From: CAVQJU01 sp963729215
GTDB lineage: Bacteria; Acidobacteriota; Vicinamibacteria; Vicinamibacterales; CAVVIG01
Direction: 5' to 3'
NCBI GenBank assembly: GCA_963729215.1
Contig: CAVSND010000019.1
Coordinates: 124,001-188,000, forward strand
Length of the DNA stretch: 64,000 bases
Shown: in pieces, positions 35,279 to 43,848 of the stretch
Layout of the letters: every line of letters starts with the position of its first letter
Position numbering within the stretch: position 1 is the first letter of the stretch
Made by a program: the position numbers and the translations under genes
Notes under the pieces: generated by a model
The model's database searches: none
Told to the model about the DNA's origin: nothing
The model's input: only the letters and a program-made list of their open reading frames with translations

Positions 35279-37735
35279 ATGTCCAATAATTCTTCCGCCG
35301 ATCCACGCCTGCTCGACCTGTATCGTGAGTATTCCGCCGGTCGCGTCAGCCGCCGCGGTTTTATTCGGGGTGCGTCTGCCGTGCTCGCCGCGGGCGCATC
35401 GATTCCCGCGTGGATGTTGGGCAGTCCTGCGCACGCGGCAGCTGCTCAGACCGGCGGCGCCGGTCGGCGCGCCGGCGCTCGCGCCGCTCGACCTCGCCGA
35501 ATGGAGCTACTTCTTCGTCGGCGTGGAACGAATCGAGATGGCCCGCGGGTCGTTCGTGAACGGCAAGCAGATGTACGTCGAGTCGTTCATCCCCGCGCAG
35601 GTGCGTCATCCCTATCCAATCGTGCTCGTGCACGGCGGCGGTGGACAGGGGCTCGACTGGATGGGGACACCGGACGGCCGCCGCGGCTGGGCGCAGATTC
35701 TCCTCGAGGAAGGTTACAAGGTCTACGTTGTCGATCGCCCCGGTCACGGGCGATCGCCCTTTCATCCCGACGTGGACGGTCCGTTCCCGGCTCAGAATCT
35801 TCCGCTCGAGCAGATGTCGGGGCAGTTCACGCCGCCCAACGCGTCGCGGCCCGCGAACAACGAGCTCCGCAAGCTGCACAACCAGTGGCCCGGGACCGGC
35901 GAGGTCGGGTCGCGCGACCTCGATCAGCTCGTCGCCTCACAGGGCGGATCGTACGTGCAGGCCGGCGGGTTCGCTGCGCCCGCAGCGGGCGCGGCCGGCC
36001 GGGGTGCCGGACGCGGCGCGGGCCAGGCCGCGGGAGCTGGCGGACCAGCTGGAGCCGGACCGGCGCGGGGTGGCGCGCCAGCCGTTGCGGCGCTCCACCG
36101 GTGCTTGGTGCTTCCGGCATGCCCGCCGGCGGCCCGGACAGCCAGCACATGGTGTGGCGTCAGCGCGGCGCGATGCTGCTCGACAAGATCGGTCCGGCGA
36201 TCATCATGACGCACTCGGCCGGCGGCCCGTTTGGCTGGCTCGTCGCCGAGATTCGCCCGAACCTCGTGAAAGGCATCGTCGCGATCGAAGGCGGCGGCCA
36301 GCCGTTCGGCGGCGCCAACGTCTGGGGGATGTCCACGATCCCTGTCACGTACGATCCGCCGGTGTCCGATCCGTCGGAAATCAAGTTGAAGCGCATCGAG
36401 TCGCCCGAGCCTGGCGTCAACGCGTATCAGCTGCAGGAAGAGCCCGCGCGCAAGCTGAAAAACCTGCAGAACATCCCCATCGTCATCGTCACCGCCGAAG
36501 CGTCGTTTGCCTCGCCCGGCAATCCCGGCGGCGTCGCGTACTTCAAGCAGGCGGGCTGCAAGGCCGAGGAGATGCGGCTCGTCACGCTCGGCATCCACGG
36601 CAACGGCCACATGATGATGGTCGAGAAGAACAACCGCGAGGTGCTCAAGCCGATTCTCGAGTGGGTCGCGAAGAATGTCGAGAACGCGAACCGGAATGCG
36701 AAGGCGTCCGCTCCCAAGCCAGCGGCGAAGAAGGAAGATTCAACGGCGATGACGCTGGCCGATACCGGCTACTTCTGGGTCGGCACCGAGCACAAGAAGA
36801 TGCCCTACGGCACGATCATCACCGGCCAGATGTTCGTGCAGTATTTCACGCCGGCCCAGGTCCGCCATCCGTATCCGATCGTGCTGGTGCACGGCGGCGG
36901 CGGCACGGCGCTGCACTACATGGGCGTGGGAGAGAAAGCCGGCTGGGCGCACTACTACGTCCAGGAAGGCTACCGCGTGTACCTGGTCGATCGGCCGGGA
37001 CACGGTCGCGCGCCGTATCATCCCGACTCGCTCGGACCGATCGGTCCGAACGTCAGCTACGCGGCGATCGCGGCCGACACGCGGCGCGCGGCTGTCGGGC
37101 CGAATCATCAGTGGCCGGGCACCGGCGACAACGGCGATCCGCTGCTCGATCAGGTGCTCGCCGGCCAGAACGCCGCGCCGCAGGACAACGTCTTCGCGCA
37201 CACGTTGTGGGCGAGCCGCGGCGCCGAGCTGCTCGAGAAGATCGGGCCCGCGATCATCCAGGTGCACTCGGCGGGCGGGCCGTTCAGCTGGATCGTCGCG
37301 AACGAGCGCCCGAACCTGGTCAAGGCGATCATCAACGTTGAAGGCGGCGGCCAGCCGTTCACCGCGGGAACGCCGTGGGGGCTGACCGACGTCCCGATGG
37401 TCTACGACCCGCCCGTGTCCGATCCGGCGCAGCTCGCGACGCGCGACGTGACCGGTGCCGGCGGTGCGGTGTACAAGCTGCAGGCCGACCCGGCGCGAAA
37501 GCTGAAGAACCTCCAGAACATTCCCACCATCTACGTCGTCGCCGAACGGTCAGGGCGCAATGGCGCGCCCGTGGTCGCGTTCCTGAAGCAGGCCGGAGTG
37601 GACGCCGAGGAGTTCAACCTGAAGGACAAGGGAATCCTCGGCAACGGGCACTTCATGATGCTCGAGAACAACCGCCGGCAGGTGTTCGACGCGATTCGCG
37701 GCTGGCTCGAGCAGAAAATTCCGGCCAAAACGTAG
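35279..37735 (+). CDS. Tat-exported double alpha/beta hydrolase, frameshifted
   Basis: One gene of about 818 codons carrying two homologous hydrolase domains. The N-terminus has a Tat motif (VSRRGFIRGASAVLAAGASI). The frame changes near 35450-35460 (one extra base) and near 36090-36110 (two extra bases or one missing). Domain 1 has HPYPIVLVHGGGGQGLDWMG, YVVDRPGHGRSPFHPD and nucleophile THSAGGPFGW; domain 2 (from about 36750, after a linker KASAPKPAAKKEDS) repeats these as HPYPIVLVHGGGGTALHYMG, YLVDRPGHGRAPYHPD and VHSAGGPFSW. Each has a late GNGH motif for the catalytic His (IHGNGHMMM, ILGNGHFMM). The linker part of domain 1 is Gly/Ala-rich. The substrate is unknown; its location at the end of the cassette run suggests a shared ester-type substrate. 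Confidence 0.8.
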   Translation: MSNNSSADPRLLDLYREYSAGRVSRRGFIRGASAVLAAGASIPAWMLGSPAHAAAAQTGGAGRRAGARAARPRRMELLLRRRGTNRDGPRVVRERQADVRRVVHPRAGASSLSNRARARRRWTGARLDGDTGRPPRLGADSPRGRLQGLRCRSPRSRAIALSSRRGRSVPGSESSARADVGAVHAAQRVAAREQRAPQAAQPVARDRRGRVARPRSARRLTGRIVRAGRRVRCARSGRGRPGCRTRRGPGRGSWRTSWSRTGAGWRASRCGAPPVLGASGMPAGGPDSQHMVWRQRGAMLLDKIGPAIIMTHSAGGPFGWLVAEIRPNLVKGIVAIEGGGQPFGGANVWGMSTIPVTYDPPVSDPSEIKLKRIESPEPGVNAYQLQEEPARKLKNLQNIPIVIVTAEASFASPGNPGGVAYFKQAGCKAEEMRLVTLGIHGNGHMMMVEKNNREVLKPILEWVAKNVENANRNAKASAPKPAAKKEDSTAMTLADTGYFWVGTEHKKMPYGTIITGQMFVQYFTPAQVRHPYPIVLVHGGGGTALHYMGVGEKAGWAHYYVQEGYRVYLVDRPGHGRAPYHPDSLGPIGPNVSYAAIAADTRRAAVGPNHQWPGTGDNGDPLLDQVLAGQNAAPQDNVFAHTLWASRGAELLEKIGPAIIQVHSAGGPFSWIVANERPNLVKAIINVEGGGQPFTAGTPWGLTDVPMVYDPPVSDPAQLATRDVTGAGGAVYKLQADPARKLKNLQNIPTIYVVAERSGRNGAPVVAFLKQAGVDAEEFNLKDKGILGNGHFMMLENNRRQVFDAIRGWLEQKIPAKT

Positions 37736-37758
37736 CAGGCATGCTGAAGCGCGGTCTG

Positions 37759-37804
37759 AAACGTAAAACGTAAAACGTAAAACGACAGAAGGAAGAACGA
37801 AGAA
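37759..37804. repeat. ACGTAAA tandem repeat
   Basis: Four copies of AACGTAAA-like units followed by AACGACAGAAGGAAGAACGA. The same word family (ACGTARAACG, ACGCAAAACG) occurs at 47060 and 54520. Lies between the hydrolase stop and the next gene. Confidence 0.7.
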
Positions 37805-37862
37805 TTCCTGAGAACGTCTAACAGAACCGCCGATCCGGGCCGATAAAGGATCGGAGGATCTG

Positions 37863-38777
37863 ATGTCACGACGCGTGCTGATGGCCGCCGCCTTGTTGCT
37901 GGGGCTTGGAACGCCCCTGGGCGCGCAGGACGAGGGCTCGCTGCGATCGTTCTTCGAAGGCAAGCGCGTCATGGTGAGCATCGACATGCCCGGCACGTCA
38001 GACGGCATCGATGTCCAGGCGGATTCCAGCCAGCCTCTCGACTACCGTGAGTACGGCCAGCGTCTGAAACAGTACGGGACGGCGATCCACTCGCGGCAGT
38101 CGGCAACGGTGACCCTCGTGAAGATCAAGGGGGATCACATCGAGTTCCAGTTGAATGGCGGCGGCTACGGCACGTTCGGGGACGATACCAGCACGTCGGT
38201 GTCGATTCCATACGTCCAGCCGAGCAACCGGGAGCGTGAGCTCGATCGGCTGATCAAGGAAGAAGACGATTCGCACAAGCGCCGGCGACTCGAGGACGAG
38301 CGTGACGAGCTTCGCGAGCGGCGCGAGCGCCAGAATCGCCGCATCGACGCGGACCGTGCGATTGCCGAGGCCCACAAGCGGGAAGTCGTGGACGAGCGGC
38401 GGCGGAAGGGCGGATCCCGATTCAACCTCCGCTACCAGGGTTCGGTGCCGGCCGGCATCAAGCCCGATGAAGTGATGGCGGCCCTGGCCGAGTTCGTGGA
38501 TTTCTCGTCCCTCGGCTACCACCCGCCGACCCCGGTGTTTTCGCGCGACGGCCGGGACAGCGATCACAGCGACGACAGGGACGACCGGACGGTCGCGCCG
38601 CGCAAAGGGATGACGCGCGAGGAGGCCGAGCACGAGTTCGGCCCGCCCGCGAGCGAGAACGAACATCGCGAGGGCGGCTTGAGGGTCGTCACCCTCAGAT
38701 TCGTTCTGCGCAACCAGCAGATCGTGGGCGATTTCGTCGAAGGCGTCCTGGTCCGCTTCTCGACCTCGTCTCGGTAA
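37863..38777 (+). CDS. Secreted coiled-coil protein of unknown function
   Basis: A 304-residue exported protein; GGAGG precedes ATG 37863 and the signal ends LGTPLGAQD. Residues about 115-180 are highly charged and helical (IKEEDDSHKRRRLEDERDEL), probably a coiled coil. The C-terminal part has MTREEAEHEFGPPASENEHR, a T-x-x-E-x-x-x-x-x-G-x-P pattern reminiscent of small outer-membrane lipoproteins such as BamE, but I do not recognise the family. There is no operon partner: gaps of over 100 bases lie on each side. Confidence 0.65.
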   Translation: MSRRVLMAAALLLGLGTPLGAQDEGSLRSFFEGKRVMVSIDMPGTSDGIDVQADSSQPLDYREYGQRLKQYGTAIHSRQSATVTLVKIKGDHIEFQLNGGGYGTFGDDTSTSVSIPYVQPSNRERELDRLIKEEDDSHKRRRLEDERDELRERRERQNRRIDADRAIAEAHKREVVDERRRKGGSRFNLRYQGSVPAGIKPDEVMAALAEFVDFSSLGYHPPTPVFSRDGRDSDHSDDRDDRTVAPRKGMTREEAEHEFGPPASENEHREGGLRVVTLRFVLRNQQIVGDFVEGVLVRFSTSSR

Positions 38778-38904
38778 GGCCAGCGCCCGGTCCAGCCGGA
38801 CGTGTGGCGATCCATGCATCCTGTAAGGATGCCTCGGGCATTTGGCGCACCTGCTCCGCCGGACCGTGTAAATGGTTTGGCCTGCCTATAAGTAAAATAG
38901 CTGT

Positions 38905-39339
38905 ATGAAGCGCATCCCGTCAGTTCTCTTAGCTCTTGCAATTACGACATTTACGGTCGGATTTTCGACCGCTCGTGCTCAGCAGCCCGCCTCCGCCCTC
39001 GACGGCATCTACGCCGACGAGCAGGCCCAGCGCGGCGGAAAGGTCTACGCCGACAACTGCGCCACCTGCCACGGCGACAAGCTGGAAGGCACCAACACAG
39101 GAGGTCCGGCGCTCTCGGGGAAAGACTTCATCAACGGCTGGAAGGGCATGACAGCCGGCGAACTGATCGACAAGATCTCGATGGACATGCCGTCGAACGC
39201 CCCGGGCACGCTGAAGCCCGATCAGTATGCGGACGTGATGGCGTACGTCCTGAGCGTCAACAAGTACCCAGCCGGCAAGACGCCGCTGCCGACGACGTCC
39301 GCGACGCTGAAGGCCGTCAAGATGCTGGAGCCGAAGTAG
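38905..39339 (+). CDS. Class I cytochrome c
   Basis: A 144-residue periplasmic cytochrome. The signal ends STARAQQ. It has haem motif CATCHGDKLEGTNTGG and axial-Met region ISMDMPSNAPGTLKPDQYAD, followed by VMAYVLSVNKYPAGKTPLP. Single-haem carriers of this type shuttle electrons from quinol-oxidising complexes to terminal oxidases or dehydrogenases. It lies 1.3 kb ahead of the ACIII-like cluster. Confidence 0.88.
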   Translation: MKRIPSVLLALAITTFTVGFSTARAQQPASALDGIYADEQAQRGGKVYADNCATCHGDKLEGTNTGGPALSGKDFINGWKGMTAGELIDKISMDMPSNAPGTLKPDQYADVMAYVLSVNKYPAGKTPLPTTSATLKAVKMLEPK

Positions 39340-39347
39340 CGGAGCCA

Positions 39348-39743
39348 TTGAGCGCCTGCACGCGGATGTCGGCGTGGGGTGTCGCGCTCGCGCTCGGCGC
39401 TGCGCCGGCGGCATTCGCGCATCACAGTGCCGCGGCCACCTACGCCGCAGACGACACGATCGCCGTCAGGGGCACTGTGATCCAGTTCAGGTGGACGAAC
39501 CCGCACTGTCATGTGTACATCGAGGTCGAACGCGGACCGTTCAAGGGGCGGACGTACACGGTTGAACTGGGCAGTCCGGGAGCATTGTCGAGCGACGGAT
39601 GGAGCCGGACGATGGTGCGGGCCGGCGACGATGTGGAGATGATCGTGCATCCATCACGCTCGGGGGCGGCCGCGGGTTTGTGCCGGCAGTGTGCAATGAC
39701 GATTAACGGCAGGCCGACGAAATCGCGGACACCGGCGTCGTGA
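39348..39743 (+). CDS. DUF6152 family protein, second copy
   Basis: A 131-residue exported protein. TTG 39348, eight bases after the cytochrome stop and preceded by GCGGAG, gives MSACTRMSAWGVALALGA; ATG 39366 is the alternative. Core: AFAHHSAAATYAADDTIAVR, GTVIQFRWTNPHCHVYIEVE, LGSPGALSSDGW. It has two extra Cys (GLCRQCAMT) near the end. Function unknown; the repeated pairing of DUF6152 with cytochromes suggests a periplasmic redox context. Confidence 0.75.
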   Translation: MSACTRMSAWGVALALGAAPAAFAHHSAAATYAADDTIAVRGTVIQFRWTNPHCHVYIEVERGPFKGRTYTVELGSPGALSSDGWSRTMVRAGDDVEMIVHPSRSGAAAGLCRQCAMTINGRPTKSRTPAS

Positions 39744-39828
39744 ATCGGCGCCCGTCTTCGAGCCCGTCGTGTGGCGCGAGGCGACAACAGTAGAGTAGAA
39801 TTTCGAGCGCCGAACAGGAGGAGATTTC

Positions 39829-40254
39829 GTGTCAAGTTTTGCCCGCAGAGTTCGTGTTTCTCAAGTGTCCATTCTCGCGGTTGCCGCCGCGTGCATCCTG
39901 TCGTTCACCGCCTCTGCCGGCGCGCAAGTCAAGAATCCCGAGGCAGCCAAGATCAAGAACCCGGTGAAGCCGTCAGCCGAGTCGATCGCCGCCGGGAAAA
40001 CGGCGTACGGTAAATACTGCAAGTTCTGCCATAACGAAGACGCGACGGGCAACGGCGCGCTGGCGCCGAAGGACACGCATCCGCCGAACCTCGTGGACGC
40101 CACGTGGGATCACGGTTCCACCGACGGCGAGATCTTCACGAGCATCAAGGAAGGCATCGGCCCCAAGTTCGACATGAAGCCGATGAAGACCAAGATGATG
40201 GACACCGACATCTGGAATGTCGTGAACTACCTGCACAGCATCGCGAAAAAGTAG
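39829..40254 (+). CDS. Cytochrome c, ActE-like
   Basis: A 141-residue periplasmic cytochrome; AGGAGGAG lies upstream of GTG 39829. The signal ends FTASAGAQV. It has haem motif CKFCHNEDATGNG and PNLVDATWDHGSTDGEIFTS, with Met-rich MKPMKTKMMDTD supplying the axial ligand. Placed nine bases before the pentahaem gene, it is a good candidate for the mono-haem subunit ActE of ACIII, although ActE usually follows actD. Confidence 0.8.
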   Translation: MSSFARRVRVSQVSILAVAAACILSFTASAGAQVKNPEAAKIKNPVKPSAESIAAGKTAYGKYCKFCHNEDATGNGALAPKDTHPPNLVDATWDHGSTDGEIFTSIKEGIGPKFDMKPMKTKMMDTDIWNVVNYLHSIAKK

Positions 40255-40263
40255 CCTCGCCGG

Positions 40264-40827
40264 ATGCGCGCACGCTGCTGGCTTGTCATTCTGGGAATTT
40301 GGGCGTGCGCGTCCGCGTGTACGCCGCCGCCCTCGTCCAGCGTCTTCACGACCGCCCATTCGACGAACATGGCGGCGGTGCGCGACTTCTTCGGCATGCG
40401 CGCGTCGGCGGAGCAGCCGATTCCGTTTCCGCACAAGACGCACATCGAGAAGGCGATGCTCAAGTGCACGGAGACGTGCCACGAGTCGGTGGAGAAAGGG
40501 CCGGCCGCCGGTATTCCGAGCGTGAAGACCTGCATGATCTGCCACGACTCGATCGCGACCGATCGGCCGTTGATTCAGAAGGTCACGGATTACTCCAAGC
40601 GCGGCGTCGACATTCCGTGGCAGCGGGTCTACGGCTTCACCCCCGAGGTCCACGTCCGCTTCAATCACGCGCCGCATATCCGTGCCAAGGTGGAGTGCAC
40701 CAACTGCCACGGCGACGTCGCCAAGATGACGGTGGCCGAACGGAAGGTCGATCACTCCATGGGATTCTGCGTGGACTGTCATCGCGAGAAGAAGGCGTCG
40801 AACGACTGCCTCACGTGTCATTTCTAG
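40264..40827 (+). CDS. actA: Pentahaem cytochrome c, ActA-like
   Basis: A 187-residue cytochrome with an N-terminal lipoprotein-like signal (GIWACASAC). Haem motifs in order are CTETCH, CMICH, CTNCH, CVDCH and CLTCH; the first has three residues between the Cys (CX3CH). ActA in ACIII is a periplasmic pentahaem protein, and the following genes are ActB-, ActC- and ActD-like, which supports the name. Blocks IPFPHKTHIEKA and HVRFNHAPHIRAKVEC contain the distal His ligands. The next gene starts 14 bases later. Confidence 0.8.
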   Translation: MRARCWLVILGIWACASACTPPPSSSVFTTAHSTNMAAVRDFFGMRASAEQPIPFPHKTHIEKAMLKCTETCHESVEKGPAAGIPSVKTCMICHDSIATDRPLIQKVTDYSKRGVDIPWQRVYGFTPEVHVRFNHAPHIRAKVECTNCHGDVAKMTVAERKVDHSMGFCVDCHREKKASNDCLTCHF

Positions 40828-40840
40828 GTCATTTCCAATC

Positions 40841-43079
40841 ATGGATCGCCGAAACTTCATCAAGCTGACAGCGGTCACCGGCGGCGCCGTCACGCTCGCG
40901 AGTTGCGGCAATCCCGAGCACGAGCTGATCCGGTTCGTGCCGGACGAGGACCTCACGCCCGGGCTCGCCGAGCTGAAACCTGGCGTGTGCCCGCAGTGCA
41001 GCGCGGGATGCGGCACGACCATTCGCGTCATGCAGGCCGACGTGGACACCGTGCGAAACGGCCAGGCCGGCGTGGTCACGATGAGCGTGGCGAAGAAGCT
41101 CGAAGGCAACGCGACGCATCCCGTGAACCAGGGTGCGCTCTGCCCGCGCGGCCAGGCGGCGATCCAGATCGCGTATCACCCCGACCGGATTACCCAGCCG
41201 CTGAAGCGTCGGGGCGCGAAGGGCAGCAACGACTTTCAGCCCATCAGCTGGGACGCGGCCATCGCGGAGCTGGTCGCCCAGCTCGACGGCCTGGCCGGCG
41301 TCGAACGCGCAGGCAGCGCTGGCGTGCTGGACCAGGCCGGGCTCGAGCGCGCGCCACGACCTGACGACGATGTTCCTTTCGCGGTTCGGCGCGGCGGCGC
41401 CCACCACGTTCGAGTTGTTCGGCGATGATGTGCTTCGGCGGGCGAACCTCATGAGCTTCGGCCGCGAGCAGCTGCCGACGTTCGACCTCGCCGCGTCGCG
41501 GTACGCGATCTCGTTCGGCGCGGACTTCCTCGGCACGTGGAACAGTCCGGTCGCGCAGGCGTCCGCGTACGGACGCATGCGGCAGGGACGTCGGGGTATT
41601 CGCGGCGCGTTCGTCCAGGTGGAACCGCGCATGTCGCTGACCGGCGCGAGCGCGGACGAGTGGGTGGCCATTCGACCCGGCACCGAAGGCGTGCTGGCGC
41701 TTGGCCTCGCGCACGTGATCATGCGCGAGAAGCTCCGCCCGGCCGATGCCGCGGGCCGTGCCGGCGCGCTCGTCGACGGCTGGTCGAAGGGCCTCGCCGA
41801 CTACACGCCGCAGGCTGTCGAACAGAAAACGAGCGTGAAGGCCGCCCGCGTCGAGCGGCTGGCGCGCGAGCTGGCCGAGCAGCGCCCGTCGGTGGCCCTG
41901 ATCGCAGGCGCTCCGCTCGCGCAGGCGCACGGGTTGTTCCAGGCGCTGGCCGTCAACGCGCTCAACGCGCTGCTCGGCAGCGTCGGGACGCCGGGGGGCC
42001 TGTCGTTCATGCCGCAGGTCGATGCGGCCGCCGCGTCACCACCGCCACGCCCGTCACGTCCGCTCCGGGCCGTTGCCGCCGATATTCTCGCCGCCGACAA
42101 ATCGCCCGTTCAAGTGCTCTTGCTCGACGGCGTCAACGCCGTGCACGCGACGCCTCCGGGCTGGCGCGTGCGCGACGCCGTCCTCAAGGTCCCGTTCGTC
42201 GTCAGCTTCGGCAGCTTTCTGGACGACACCAGCGTGCTCGCGGATCTGATTCTGCCGGACCACGCGTTTCTCGAATCGTGGACCGACGCGCGGCCGGAGT
42301 CGGGGGCGGCGATCGCGCTGACGACCGTCGCGGGCCCCGTGATGAAACCGCTGTATCAGACGCGCTCGACGCCTGACGTGTTGCTCGACGTTGCGAAGAA
42401 GCTCAAACAGCCGATCAAACCCGAACTGGCGTGGGCGTCGTTCGACCAGATGCTGCAGGCCTCGATCGGCGAAGACGGCTGGGCAACCGCCACGAAACAG
42501 GGCTGGGTGGAGATCAAGGGCAAAGGGCAGGGGGCCGAACGCAAAGGGCAAGGGGCCGAGGGCAAAGGGCAGAGCGACATCGCGCGCGAGGCCGTGTTCG
42601 ACGGCGACGCCGCGCAGTATCCCTTTCACTTCCTCCCGTACGCGTCGCAGGCGTTCCTCGACGGTTCGCTCGCGCACCTGCCGTGGCTGCAGGAGATGCC
42701 GGATCCGATGTCGACGGCCATGTGGAGCTCGTGGGTCGAGATCAACCCGCAGACCGCAGGCCGCCTGGGCATCGGCGATGGCGATGTCGTCGAGATCGCG
42801 TCGGCGCACGGAACGGTGCGGGCGCCGGCCCTGATCTCGCCGGGCATCGCGCCCGACGTGCTCGCGATGCCGGCGGGGCAGGGGCACGAGACGTTCACCC
42901 GCTACGCGAGCGGTCGCGGGAGCAATCCCATGAAGGTGCTCGGGCCGTCGGTCGAGCCGGTCACGGGCGCCCTCGCCTGGGCGGCGACACGCGTCAAGCT
43001 GACGCGCATCGGCGATCCCGACGGCACCCTGATCCGGTTTGCCGGCTCGCTCACCGAGGCCGAGCACACGCACCGTTGA
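40841..43079 (+). CDS. actB1: ActB1-like molybdopterin-fold subunit, frameshifted
   Basis: About 746 residues, a Tat-exported (DRRNFIKLTAVTGG) lipoprotein-like (LASC) member of the molybdopterin oxidoreductase superfamily. The N-terminal CPQCSAGCGTTIRVMQ and GALCPRGQAA hold a [4Fe-4S] cluster. The frame moves by one extra base between about 41340 and 41365 (GAGCGCGCGCCACG), continuing as LTTMFLSRFGAAAPTTFELF. Later blocks: VLSFGADFLG-like YAISFGADFLGTWNSPVAQ, LILPDHAFLESWTDARPE. In ACIII this subunit has the fold but no molybdenum. Residues about 560-578 (KGKGQGAERKGQGAEGKGQ) are encoded by an in-frame 20-bp-type tandem repeat. It is the periplasmic core of a quinol oxidoreductase. Confidence 0.82.
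42516..42572 (+). repeat. In-frame tandem repeat inside actB1
   Basis: Units close to GCAAAGGGCAAGGGGCCGAG repeat about 2.7 times and add a Lys/Gly/Gln loop without breaking the frame. Low-complexity DNA of this kind is otherwise intergenic in this window. Confidence 0.7.
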
Positions 43080-43083
43080 GCAC

Positions 43084-43153
43084 ACGAGCCATGAGTTACG
43101 AGCCACGAGCCACGAGCCACGAGTAACGAGCCAACGAGTAACGAGTAACGGTA
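43084..43153. repeat. GAGCCAC/GAGTAAC tandem repeat
   Basis: About nine degenerate 7-bp units (ACGAGCCACGAGCC, ACGAGTAACGAGTAACG) between actB1 and the FeS-subunit gene. The same word family occurs at 49086. It ends directly at the start codon region of the FeS gene. Confidence 0.8.
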
Positions 43154-43154
43154 T

Positions 43155-43848
43155 ATGTCACATCGCTGGGGCATGGTCGTCGATCTGGATCGCTGCACGG
43201 GCTGTGAAGCGTGCGTGGTCGCGTGTCACGCCGAGAACAACATCCCGACGGTGGGCGCTTCCGAAGCCGCGCGCGGCCGCGCGATGCACTGGCTGCGCGT
43301 CGAACGGTACCTGGGAGGGTGAGTTTCCCGATGTCCGGCTGAAGTTCCGGCCCGTGCTCTGCCAGCAATGCGACGCCGCGCCGTGCGAGCCCGTCTGTCC
43401 GACGTACGCCAGCCATCACACCGAGGAAGGCCTGAACGCGCAGGTCTACAACCGCTGCATCGGCACAAGGTATTGCGCGAACGCCTGCTCGTACAACGTC
43501 CGGTTCTTCAACTTCTTCAACCCGGTGTGGGAGAAGCCGCTCCACCTGCAGCTCAACCCCGACGTCTCGCTCCGCGAAGTGGGCGTCATGGAGAAGTGCA
43601 CGTTCTGCGTGCAGCGGATCAAGGCGACCACGCAGCAGGTCAAGGCGGAGAATCGTGAACTGAAGGACGGCGAGCTGAAGCCCGCGTGCGCGCAGTCCTG
43701 TCCGGCGACGGCGATTGTCTTCGGCGACCTGAACGATCCCGAGAGCCAGGCGTCGCGGCTCTCACGCTCGAGCCGCGGCGAGAAACTGCTCGAAGACCTT
43801 GGCACGCTGCCGAATGTCACCTACCTCAAGGGGCAAGCCCAGGCATGA
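43155..43848 (+). CDS. actB2: ActB2-like four-cluster ferredoxin subunit, frameshifted
   Basis: About 231 residues from ATG 43155. One extra C at 43310-43311 (CGGTACCTGG) breaks the frame; removing it restores RVERYWEGEFPDV. Cys clusters are CTGCEACVVACH, CQQCDAAPCEPVCP, CIGTRYCANACSYN, and CTFCVQRI with CAQSCP, fitting four [4Fe-4S] clusters of a DmsB/NrfC-like subunit. In many ACIII operons this module is fused to ActB1; here it is a separate gene after a repeat. The stop overlaps the actC start (ATGA). Electron path from quinol to ActA is inferred from the complex's known layout. Confidence 0.85.
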
